Assembly (NCBI GenBank): GCA_900769555.1
Contig: CAAGHA010000158.1
Span: 1 to 64,000 of the forward strand
From: Bacteroidales bacterium
GTDB taxonomy: Bacteria > Bacteroidota > Bacteroidia > Bacteroidales > Paludibacteraceae
Direction of reading: 5' to 3'
Length of the DNA: 64,000 bases
Under the pieces are notes generated by a model. The model searched no databases and had not been told where the DNA came from. It saw only the letters and a list, made by a program, of their open reading frames with translations. Position numbers and translations under genes: made by a program. The stretch's first letter is position 1; each line of letters starts with the position of its first letter. This document shows, piece after piece, positions 35,662-43,331 of the stretch.

Positions 35662-37362
35662 TTAGTTTTCCGGTGTAAGTATATTTGTAATTGTTTCTCC
35701 TGCTGGAGTCATTGGATATACCAATCCATTTTGCTCAACTTCGACAACTAGCAAAAATGCTTTATCATCTTTCAGCATCTCTTCTATTGCTTCGTCAAGT
35801 TCTTCCCTTCGGGTTACTTTTCTGTTGGCAATTTTATAGGCGGATGCAATTTCATTGAAATCAGGATTCACCATAGGTGTGGATGAGTAACGTTTTTGGT
35901 AAAATAACTCTTGCCATTGACGAACCATGCCCAAATAGTTATTATTCAACAATATCATCTTAACTCCGATGTTGCTTTGCATAATCGTTCCGAGTTCTTG
36001 AATACTCATCTGAAAACCTCCATCACCGGCAAACATACAAACAGTTCTATTCGGTACGCCTATTTTGGCACCTATTGCAGCCGGAATTCCAAATCCCATA
36101 GTTCCTAATCCACCGGAGGTGATAATGCTTCTACTTTGAGAATATTGGAAGTATCGCGCGGATTCTATTTGGTTTTGCCCTACGTCTGTAACCAAAATTG
36201 CATTTTTTTGTGTTGCATCAGAGACTTTTCTAACTACTTCTCCCATAGAAAGTGCGTCACTATTAGGTGATAATGATTTTTTTATCACTTTATTTAACTC
36301 TTCTTCCTCAAACGTTTTGAATGAGTCAATCCATTCTGTATGTTTGTTCGTTTTTATTTGAGAAGTCAGCGCAATTAAAGCCTCTTTCGCATCGCCTAAA
36401 ATTTTAGCGTCAGTATTGATATTCTTTCCAATTTCAGAAATATCAATGTCGATATGAACAATTTTTGCTTGTTTTGCGTACGTTTTAACATTGCCGGTTA
36501 CACGATCTGCAAATCGCATTCCTATACCGATTAGTAAATCGCATTCATTGGTTTTCTTGTTAGGTGCGATGTTTCCGTGCATACCAATGAACCCTTTGTT
36601 GAGTCGAAAATCGGATGGCATTGCAGAAAGTCCTAATAATGTGGAAGCTGCAGGAATATCTGCTTTTTCAAGGAATGTCATCAACTCCTTTTCTGCATTG
36701 CTCAAGATTACTCCTTGTCCAACTAAAACGAGTGGTTTCTTTGATTCATCTATCAATTTAGCAACCTCTTCAACTTGTTTGTTTTCAAGATCGGGATAAG
36801 GTATGTATCCTCTTGCAATAGATATTTTTTGAGGTTTGAATTCAAATAGCTCGTTTTGTGCATTTTTAGCAAAATCCAAAACAACCGGTCCCGGTCTTCC
36901 TGTTGTTGCAATATGAAATGCTCTTGCAACGGCATAAGCAATATCTTCTGCACGTCGAATCTGGTAAGACCATTTTGTGATAGGTTGAGTTATCCCCACC
37001 AAATCGATTTCTTGGAAAGCATCTGTCCCTAAACTTGACGCATTGGCTTGTCCCGTTATAACAATCATCGGTGTACTATCCATCATGGCATCACCAATTC
37101 CGGTTATTGTATTGGTTGCTCCGGGTCCGGATGTTACTATACAAACTCCCGGTTTCCCTGATGCACGAGCATATCCCTCTGCAGCATGCGTTACAGCTTG
37201 TTCATGTCGCATTAGAATGTAGTTGAACTCTTTTTGATAGTCGTATAATGCGTCAAAAACAGGAATGATATTTCCTCCGGGATAACCAAATATTGTGTCA
37301 ACTCCTTCCTGTTTTAGAGCTTCCATCAATATATAAGAACCTTTTATCATTTTCTCTGACAT
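35662..37362 (-). CDS. ilvB: Acetolactate synthase large subunit
   Basis: ThDP enzyme of the first common step of valine/leucine and isoleucine synthesis. The 566 residues contain FGYPGGNIIPVFDALY, the catalytic glutamate in RHEQAVTHAAEGYARA, CIVTSGPGATN, and the ThDP motif GDGGFQMSIQEL...NNNYLGMV. Between it and ilvD lie 274 bases holding a 17-bp tandem repeat and a family B element. Confidence 0.96.
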   Translation of the reverse strand: MSEKMIKGSYILMEALKQEGVDTIFGYPGGNIIPVFDALYDYQKEFNYILMRHEQAVTHAAEGYARASGKPGVCIVTSGPGATNTITGIGDAMMDSTPMIVITGQANASSLGTDAFQEIDLVGITQPITKWSYQIRRAEDIAYAVARAFHIATTGRPGPVVLDFAKNAQNELFEFKPQKISIARGYIPYPDLENKQVEEVAKLIDESKKPLVLVGQGVILSNAEKELMTFLEKADIPAASTLLGLSAMPSDFRLNKGFIGMHGNIAPNKKTNECDLLIGIGMRFADRVTGNVKTYAKQAKIVHIDIDISEIGKNINTDAKILGDAKEALIALTSQIKTNKHTEWIDSFKTFEEEELNKVIKKSLSPNSDALSMGEVVRKVSDATQKNAILVTDVGQNQIESARYFQYSQSRSIITSGGLGTMGFGIPAAIGAKIGVPNRTVCMFAGDGGFQMSIQELGTIMQSNIGVKMILLNNNYLGMVRQWQELFYQKRYSSTPMVNPDFNEIASAYKIANRKVTRREELDEAIEEMLKDDKAFLLVVEVEQNGLVYPMTPAGETITNILTPEN

Positions 37363-37369
37363 ACTTTCT

Positions 37370-37403
37370 TTATTTCTTTAGAGAATTTATTTCTTTAGAG
37401 AAT
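37370..37403. repeat. 17-bp perfect tandem duplication before ilvB
   Basis: The 17-mer TTATTTCTTTAGAGAAT occurs twice head to tail (37370-37386 and 37387-37403), just upstream of the ilvB start. A recent slippage duplication is the simplest explanation. Confidence 0.8.
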
Positions 37404-37442
37404 TTTTATTTAGAAGTTATTGTAATTTATATTCCAAATTTA

Positions 37443-37633
37443 CTTTAGGTGACTTCTATAAATTATGATTAGAAAAATTTTAAATCCTTAAATCCGATTC
37501 GGATGCTCTTGAATTCATTTTATTTGTTTAACTTCTATTCATTTCGTTACGATGCTTGTATCGCTCCATTATACGATAGAATCAACCTAAAAAAGTCTTT
37601 TAAAATCATCTCGAATTTATAGAACTTACCTAT
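37443..37633 (-). repeat. Family B dispersed element inside the ilv operon
   Basis: An inverted, about 190-bp copy bounded by TAGGTGACTTCTATAAATT and its inverse near 37612-37633. Its reverse complement carries GAGATGATTTT, GAGCGATAC...CATCGTAACG and ATGAATTCAAGAGCATCCGA like other B copies. It starts 4 bases after the ilvD stop and occupies most of the ilvD-ilvB spacer. Confidence 0.75.
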
Positions 37634-37636
37634 ATC

Positions 37637-39469
37637 TTATTCAATTATTCGTATACCACCTTTGTCTGCAGAAGAAACCATACTTGCGTATGCACGAAGA
37701 GATTTTGAAACAACTCTGTTTCGATTTGGTTTCCAAGCATTGCTTCCTTTTTTCTCTTCCTCAATTCTTCGATTCTTCAACTCCTCATCTGATAATTTTA
37801 CGTTGATACTTCGATTTGGAATGTCTATTTCAATAATGTCTCCATTTCTTACCAATCCGATATTTCCACCGGATGCAGCTTCTGGCGAAATATGTCCGAT
37901 CGACAATCCTGAAGTCCCTCCGGAGAATCGTCCATCAGTAATAAGAGCGCACTCTTTCCCCAAATGTCTCGATTTGATGTAAGAGGTAGGGTAGAGCATC
38001 TCTTGCATTCCCGGACCTCCTTTCGGTCCTTCGTAAATAATGACAACAACATCTCCCGATTTTACTTCTCCACTTAAAATACCATCGCAAGCATCATCTT
38101 GAGAATGGTAAACTTTTGCCGGGCCACTAAATTTCCATATACTTTCATCAACACCGGCTGTTTTAATCACGCATCCATCTTGGGCAATATTACCTTTCAA
38201 AACGCCTAAACCACCATCTTTTGTGTATGCATTTTCGATGTTGCGAATACAACCATTCTCACGATCTGTGTCGAGAGTTTGATAGTATACTTCTTGAGAA
38301 CCCATTTCGATGTTACGTTTTCTTGCAGGAGCACTTAAAAATATCTTTTCAGCCTCTTCACTACAACTCTTTTTTGTGATGTCATATTGTTGTATTGCCT
38401 CAATTAGCGATAAACCATCTACTCGTTTTACCGATGTATTGATTAAGTTTGCATTGTTGAGTTCTGACAGGATAGAAATAATTCCGCCGGCACGATTAAC
38501 ATCTTGAATATGATATTTTTTTGTGTTTGGAGCCACTTTGCATAAGCATGGAGTCTTCTTTGATAGTGCATCAATGTCGTCCATCGTGAAATTTACTCCT
38601 GCTTCATTTGCAATGGCAAGTAGGTGAAGAACCGTATTGGTAGATCCACCCATGGCAATATCCAAAGTCATTGCATTTAAAAATGCATCTCTTGTTGCGA
38701 TAGAGCGTGGTAATACACTTTCGTCTCCATCACGATAGTATTTGTAAGTATTTTCAACGATTAATTTTGCCGCCTTTTTAAAAAGCAATTCTCTATTTTT
38801 ATGAGTGGCAACAATAGTTCCGTTACCGACGAGAGCCAATCCGATCGCTTCATTCAAACAATTCATGGAATTGGCAGTGAACATACCGGAACAAGAACCA
38901 CATGTCGGACATGCACAACGTTCAACTTCTGCAATCTCATTATCACTTATACTACTATCTGCAGCTTGAATCATAGCATCAATTAAATCAAGGTGTTCTT
39001 CTCCTTTTTCTCCGGCCTCCATTGGTCCGCCTGAAACAAAAATGGTAGGGATATTCAGGCGCATAGAAGCCATTAACATTCCCGGAGTGATTTTGTCACA
39101 ATTGCTAATGCAAACCATGGCATCAGCTTTATGTGCATTTACCATGTATTCTACACTATCTGCAATTAGATCTCGTGAGGGAAGAGAGTAGAGCATTCCA
39201 TCGTGTCCCATTGCTATACCATCATCTATGGCGATGGTGTTAAATTCAGCTGCAAAACATCCTAATGACTCAATTTCTTTTTTTACGAGTTGACCAATAT
39301 TATGAAGATGAACATGACCCGGTACGAATTGTGTAAAAGAATTGACTATAGCAATAATCGGCTTTCCTATTTGATCTTCCTTCATTCCATTAGCTCTCCA
39401 CAGAGCTCTAGCTCCTGCCATGCGTCGTCCTTGTGTACTGAATGCACTCCTTAATTCATTTTTATACAT
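37637..39469 (-). CDS. ilvD: Dihydroxy-acid dehydratase
   Basis: Fe-S enzyme of the penultimate step in branched-chain amino acid synthesis. Starting at ATG 39469 (MYKNELRSAFSTQGRRMAGA) gives 610 residues. A longer in-frame start at 39538 would translate the attenuator hairpin and is rejected. Cluster and active-site motifs are NCDKITPGM (Cys124 region), CPTCGSCSGMFTANS and ALITDGRFSGGTSG. First gene of the ilv operon. Confidence 0.96.
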   Translation of the reverse strand: MYKNELRSAFSTQGRRMAGARALWRANGMKEDQIGKPIIAIVNSFTQFVPGHVHLHNIGQLVKKEIESLGCFAAEFNTIAIDDGIAMGHDGMLYSLPSRDLIADSVEYMVNAHKADAMVCISNCDKITPGMLMASMRLNIPTIFVSGGPMEAGEKGEEHLDLIDAMIQAADSSISDNEIAEVERCACPTCGSCSGMFTANSMNCLNEAIGLALVGNGTIVATHKNRELLFKKAAKLIVENTYKYYRDGDESVLPRSIATRDAFLNAMTLDIAMGGSTNTVLHLLAIANEAGVNFTMDDIDALSKKTPCLCKVAPNTKKYHIQDVNRAGGIISILSELNNANLINTSVKRVDGLSLIEAIQQYDITKKSCSEEAEKIFLSAPARKRNIEMGSQEVYYQTLDTDRENGCIRNIENAYTKDGGLGVLKGNIAQDGCVIKTAGVDESIWKFSGPAKVYHSQDDACDGILSGEVKSGDVVVIIYEGPKGGPGMQEMLYPTSYIKSRHLGKECALITDGRFSGGTSGLSIGHISPEAASGGNIGLVRNGDIIEIDIPNRSINVKLSDEELKNRRIEEEKKGSNAWKPNRNRVVSKSLRAYASMVSSADKGGIRIIE

Positions 39470-39480
39470 ATCCTTTCTTT

Positions 39481-39523
39481 TTAAAATAAAAACCCTTTCC
39501 CCTGTTCTATGGAGAAAGAGTTT
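39481..39523 (-). terminator. Attenuator terminator of the ilv operon
   Basis: On the minus strand AAACTCTTTCTCC (39511-39523) pairs over 13 positions with GGGGAAAGGGTTT (39490-39502) across an 8-base loop, and is followed by TTATTTT. It sits between the leader peptide and the ilvD start, ending 12 bases before the ATG. Confidence 0.85.
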
Positions 39524-39560
39524 ACATTGTTCTTTCAATACAAAACTTTCTCGCTCTTAG

Positions 39561-39617
39561 TTAGTTGTTCACGACCACTAAGATAACGAGCAGAATATAT
39601 GAAATTAAATTTTTCAT
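39561..39617 (-). CDS. ilvL: Branched-chain amino acid (ilv) leader peptide
   Basis: An 18-residue peptide, MKNLISYILLVILVVVNN, in which 11 residues are Ile, Leu or Val. It lies between a TAnnTTTG promoter and the terminator 39481-39523. Stalling at Ile/Leu/Val codons would control readthrough into ilvD, as in classic attenuation. Confidence 0.88.
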   Translation of the reverse strand: MKNLISYILLVILVVVNN

Positions 39618-39719
39618 TTTGTTAATTAATAACTCTTTAAGAGTCAAGATTATCTCTTTTCCAAAAAATATTAATAGTATAAAAACTACAATGAAAATAT
39701 ATAATCTTCTTCTTTTCGA

Positions 39720-39727
39720 CAAAGTTA
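39720..39727 (-). promoter_or_regulatory. Putative -7 promoter element of the ilv operon
   Basis: Minus strand TAACTTTG fits TAnnTTTG, about 100 bases upstream of the leader peptide. A short dyad (CTCTTAAAGAG) lies between the two. Confidence 0.5.
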
Positions 39728-39925
39728 TAAATCTTTTTCTTTTAAAACTTCTTTTTGACACTTTTTTTGAATAATTTTTATAAATCTTTTATTTCTGTAT
39801 TTTGTTATGCTTTATTTTTTGATATATACAATTCCGTCAGATATTTTAAAGTTTAAGATGTTTTCTATTCTTGTCTCGATACTTTAGAGTCTTAATTTGC
39901 TTATTTAAGATTTAGAGTGATTTAT

Positions 39926-40013
39926 GGTATTTTCTATAAGTTAGGTCGTGATGATTTGAAATAAATCTATTACAAATGAAAAACAGGAATCGTAATTTAT
40001 AGAAGTTCCCTTT
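39926..40013 (+). repeat. Family B element with internal deletion
   Basis: About 88 bp carrying both ends of family B (TTCTATAAGTTAGGTCGTGATGATTT-type start and AATCGTAATTTATAGAAGTT end) but lacking the central ~100 bases. Elements shortened this way are typical of non-autonomous repeats. Confidence 0.65.
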
Positions 40014-40074
40014 TATGAGTTAACTAAAGTGATGTAGGTTTCTATAGTAGGTATTAGGCTGTTTTTTATGATAA

Positions 40075-40133
40075 ATGAATTACCATCAGATGCAAACATT
40101 TCGCATCTGATGGTAAAATTTGATGGTTAATTC
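40075..40133. other. Nested hairpins with two alternative partners
   Basis: TACCATCAGATGC (40081-40093) pairs with GCATCTGATGGTA (40103-40115). The outer ATGAATTACCATCA can instead pair with TGATGGTTAATTCAT (40119-40133). The two folds exclude each other. No T run follows on either strand. It lies between the ilv upstream region and the sugar porter's 3' end; its role is unknown. Confidence 0.4.
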
Positions 40134-40143
40134 ATAGGGTTAT

Positions 40144-40317
40144 AAGAAGCTGTTTTAAATTTTATTAAATAATTATTGTAAAGTTATACTTTTGGTTTTT
40201 TTCGACATCTTTGAGATTGTTTTTAACCTGTTTTTATTATTCTTTTTTGATAAATAAAAGCAATCTTAAAAATTTCTCTCAAATATGCTAGAAATAAAAT
40301 TCAAACAGTTTCTAAAA
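40144..40317 (-). repeat. Family C dispersed element
   Basis: Reverse complement of the C copy at 43093-43292 over nearly its full length (AGAAACTGTTTGAATTTTAT, AGCATATTTGAGAGAAATTT, AGATTG) but lacking about 30 bases of the central hairpin. It begins 4 bases past the sugar porter's stop codon, in the gene's direction. Confidence 0.8.
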
Positions 40318-40321
40318 GATT

Positions 40322-41731
40322 CTAATTTTTATGAGATAAACTTCTTGGATTGCCATTTTTTCTCCAATGTTCTTCAATTTTTTCAAGAGAGACCCCTTTG
40401 GTTTCAGGAACATAAAAATAACCCCATAATAGGGCAATTAGAGAGATTGCTGCAAATACCCAAAAGGTTGAGGCTATAGCGATATTTTCTCCACCAAGAA
40501 GGTAGTTAAATCCTCCAATCATTTTGAAAAATGTCCAAGCAACCAATGTGTTAAATCCCCAGTTGGCCAATGATCCGATGGAAGAGCCTAATCCTCTTAC
40601 TTTTAATGGGAATATTTCAGATATAATCAACCACGCCAAAGGACCAAGACTGATGGCAAAAAAGGCGATGTAAATTAACATAGATGCGACAAGCACTATT
40701 TTTGTAAATTCTCCTAATGTATTGCTCAATGCAAAGCAAGCTCCAATAAGGACTAAAGAGGCAAATATTCCGGTGGTACCTATGAAGAATAGTTTTCTGC
40801 GTCCTATTTTATCAATTAAGAATAGAGATAAAATGGTAAATAGGACATTCACAACTCCTACAGATACAGATGCCCAAATTGCTGCTTGATTGCCATCAAA
40901 TCCAGCTCGTAAAAATATATCCGGACTATAGTAAATAACAGTGTTTATTCCTACAAATTGTTGGAAAAACATAATTCCGACTGCAATGATTAAAGCATTT
41001 CGCATCCATGGTTTAAAAATTTCTGTCCATGGCATTTGTGATTTGTCTTGTTGAATCTCTTTTCGCATATTGTCAATTGATTTTTCAACTAGTTGAGGCT
41101 CTTCTGTCATACGAAGAACTTTTAATGCTTCAGCCTCTCTGCCTTTACTCATCAGCCATCGTGGAGTTTCCGGTAAAAAATACATTCCAACGTATAGAAT
41201 GATAGCCGGAATAACTCCTACGTAAAACATAGGTCTCCAACTTTCCGGATCATTGTTGTCTGCCAATAAACTATCACTGATGTAGGCTGCTAAAATACCG
41301 ACAGTAATCAGTAGTTGGAACATAGAAACAAGTGTACCCCTGATTTTTGTTGGAGAGATTTCTGCGATGTAGAGAGGTGTTGCAAAGGATGATACTCCAA
41401 TAGCTAAACCTAAGTAAAGTCTGGAAATTAATAGTTGTGTTACATTGGGTGCAATTCCGCTCCATAAAGCTCCTGTTACAAATACGAATGCAGAGCCTAA
41501 AATTACTCTTCTTCGTCCTAGAATATCGGTTAATCGACCGCATACTAAAGCTCCTATTACAGCGCCAATTAAACCAAATGCTGTAATGTTTTCAATTTGA
41601 CTATCAGTTAATTGAAAGTCGTTTCGTAAAAATGGGATTGCTCCGGAAATAACTCCTGTATCAAATCCGAAAAGTAATCCGCCGGTAGCCGCAATTGCGG
41701 CAATTACCCATACTAAATTTTTGTTATGCAT
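40322..41731 (-). CDS. Sugar:H+ symporter, MFS sugar porter family (XylE-like)
   Basis: A 469-residue inner-membrane transporter with 12 hydrophobic segments. Sugar porter signatures are all present: GGLLFGFDTGVISGA, GRLTDILGRRRV, PLYIAEISPTKIRG, PETPRWLMSKGR, KIGRRKLF and the final VPETKGVSLEKIEEHW. Substrate could be xylose, glucose or arabinose; sequence alone does not decide. It stands alone between repeats, facing away from the polysaccharide locus. Confidence 0.9.
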   Translation of the reverse strand: MHNKNLVWVIAAIAATGGLLFGFDTGVISGAIPFLRNDFQLTDSQIENITAFGLIGAVIGALVCGRLTDILGRRRVILGSAFVFVTGALWSGIAPNVTQLLISRLYLGLAIGVSSFATPLYIAEISPTKIRGTLVSMFQLLITVGILAAYISDSLLADNNDPESWRPMFYVGVIPAIILYVGMYFLPETPRWLMSKGREAEALKVLRMTEEPQLVEKSIDNMRKEIQQDKSQMPWTEIFKPWMRNALIIAVGIMFFQQFVGINTVIYYSPDIFLRAGFDGNQAAIWASVSVGVVNVLFTILSLFLIDKIGRRKLFFIGTTGIFASLVLIGACFALSNTLGEFTKIVLVASMLIYIAFFAISLGPLAWLIISEIFPLKVRGLGSSIGSLANWGFNTLVAWTFFKMIGGFNYLLGGENIAIASTFWVFAAISLIALLWGYFYVPETKGVSLEKIEEHWRKNGNPRSLSHKN

Positions 41732-41872
41732 AGTATTGTTTTTTAATATTGTTGAACATTTATTTTACAATCAATTTTTGTTTTGCATAAAAGAGTAACA
41801 ATGTAAAATGAAAAATGTCTTAAGTTAACTGTTTTTTTTTCTTTTTTTTAGAAGTTGTTTTACAAGGTAACA

Positions 41873-42064
41873 TAAATTCATTATTTTTAATTTTAAAAGT
41901 ATCACTTGCAGAGTGATAAACGTTTCGGTGCTTTTTGATTTATTTCGGTAACTTGCTGTTTGTCAGCTGGTCATAGTGCTTGCACTGCATCTTTCTTTTG
42001 TACAGCAGTCTATTCGGAATAAATTCAAAAATTCCATGAGACGAATTTATAGAACTAACCTTAA
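41873..42064 (+). repeat. Family A dispersed element
   Basis: About 190 bp from CAAGGTAACATAAATTC to GAATTTATAGAACTAACCTT. It aligns with the copy at 12402 over GTGATAAAC, TTTTGATTTATTTC, TTGCTGTTTGTCAG, CATAGTGCTTGC and AAATAAATTCAAAAATTCC. Confidence 0.78.
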
Positions 42065-42377
42065 AAAGAACTTTTTCGACATGTCAAATGAGCAAAGAGA
42101 AGTTTATTTCGATTTTGTCAGGGTGAGAAAAGATGCGAGTTAATTAACCTTAAAGACGTAGAAAATAAGTATGTGAAACCTTAAAAATTATAGGATGAAA
42201 AAAGAACTGAATCAACGTTAAATGGATTATGAGAAGATGTCTTTTGTATTTGTTTTGAAAAAAAATATATACGTAATGAACTTTTTCTATTTGATTAATG
42301 TTTTATTAGCGAAACAACACCAAAATGGTGTATGATTTAGAAAAACCTACTTTCTCATATAAATAGATTATTTCAAT

Positions 42378-42415
42378 AGCGATTTTTGTAGTGATACAAG
42401 AGTCGCTTTTTTTTG
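42378..42415 (+). terminator. Strong terminator just upstream of the upxY promoter
   Basis: AGCGATTTTTGTA pairs with TACAAGAGTCGCT (13 bp with G-U pairs) across GTGA, followed by eight Ts. No gene ends here on the plus strand. It may insulate the locus or end a short RNA lying in 42070-42377, where I see no ORF, only a small ACACC/GGTGT hairpin near 42320. Confidence 0.7.
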
Positions 42416-42443
42416 ATTTTGTCAGAAAGTTAATGTGAAAACA

Positions 42444-42475
42444 TTTGTTTACTAATGATATTTCCTTTATTTTTG
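42444..42475 (+). promoter_or_regulatory. Promoter of the polysaccharide locus
   Basis: TTTG (42444-42447), a 20-base spacer and TATTTTTG (42468-42475) match both parts of the Bacteroidota promoter consensus. The predicted start site is only a few bases from the upxY GTG, giving almost no 5' UTR. Confidence 0.65.
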
Positions 42476-42489
42476 TAGGAATGTAAAGA

Positions 42490-43095
42490 GTGTTGGAATC
42501 GAGCATTCGTTTTTTGGGGTCGGTAGTAGGTGTTACTAGCGACCGCGAAGCGTGCAAAGAGTTGAGCAAAGTGTTGATTAGTAGTGAAAAAAAGTGGTAT
42601 GTAGCTCGTACAAAGTCTCGTCAAGAGAAGGTGGTTTATGAGCAGATTCGGCATTTGGATGTTGAGGCTTTTTTACCTATTCGGGAGGAGTTAAGACAGT
42701 GGCATGATCGAAAAAAGAAGGTTCAGACGGTATTGACACCTTGTGTGTTGTTTGTCTATGCAGATAAGGAGACGGCATTATCGTTACCCAATGAATATGG
42801 AATAAAAATCAGTTACATGTTGGACAGAATGAATCCTAAAAAAGGATTGTTGGTTGTTCCGGATAGTCAAATGAGAGAGTTTATCTCTTTTGTGGGTATG
42901 GCTGATGATTCGTTGCGTTTGGAAGAGGATTTCTTATATACTGTCGGAGATAAGATTATTGTCTCATCCGGTCCGATGAAGGGTTTTACGGGGGAATTGA
43001 TTAAGGTGGATGATGAGAGTCGTATCTTAGTCAGATTAGATGGTCTTTTGGCTTGTTCCATGGTATTGTCTTCTGAGATGTTTGAAAAAATTTAG
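42490..43095 (+). CDS. UpxY-family transcription antiterminator (NusG paralogue)
   Basis: A 201-residue NusG-like protein. Core: KKWYVARTKSRQEKVVYEQI, EAFLPIREELRQWHDRKKKV, LTPCVLFVYAD, and a C-terminal KOW-type segment VGDKIIVSSGPMKGFTGELI. In Bacteroides, UpxY proteins are first genes of capsule loci and let polymerase read through long operons. Start must be GTG 42490 or TTG 42493: an in-frame TAA lies just upstream and no ATG precedes the core. Its TAG stop merges with a family C repeat. Confidence 0.88.
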   Translation: MLESSIRFLGSVVGVTSDREACKELSKVLISSEKKWYVARTKSRQEKVVYEQIRHLDVEAFLPIREELRQWHDRKKKVQTVLTPCVLFVYADKETALSLPNEYGIKISYMLDRMNPKKGLLVVPDSQMREFISFVGMADDSLRLEEDFLYTVGDKIIVSSGPMKGFTGELIKVDDESRILVRLDGLLACSMVLSSEMFEKI

Positions 43096-43292
43096 AAGTT
43101 GTTTGAATTTTATTTCGAGCATATTTGAGAGAAATTTTTAAGATTGTTTTTATTATTCTTTTGCAGTAAATAGTGGACTATTATCAAAAAAGAATAATAA
43201 AAACAGGTTGAAAATAATAATCTCAAAGATGCCGAAATAACAAAAAGTGAAACTTTATAATAATTATTTAATAAAATTTAAACAGTTTCTTA
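43093..43292 (+). repeat. Family C dispersed element with central hairpin
   Basis: About 200 bp starting on the upxY stop codon (TAGAAGTTGTTTGAATTTTA) and ending AATTTAAACAGTTTCTTA. The centre holds a 17-bp perfect stem (43146-43162 with 43188-43204) around GCAGTAAATAGTGGACTATT. It separates upxY from rmlB and could act as an RNA structure in the operon leader. Confidence 0.82.
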
Positions 43293-43331
43293 AAATTACT
43301 TCAGAATATAATTTCTTGAAAATAGTATAGT

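Noticed and set aside
39470..39538. Longer N-terminus for IlvD
   Set aside because: These codons lie in the attenuator hairpin and do not resemble IlvD N-termini; MYKNELRS at 39469 fits the family.
42060..42490. Invertible promoter flanked by short inverted repeats, as in Bacteroides capsule loci
   Set aside because: I found no short inverted repeats immediately around the TTTG/TATTTTTG promoter and no recombinase gene nearby.
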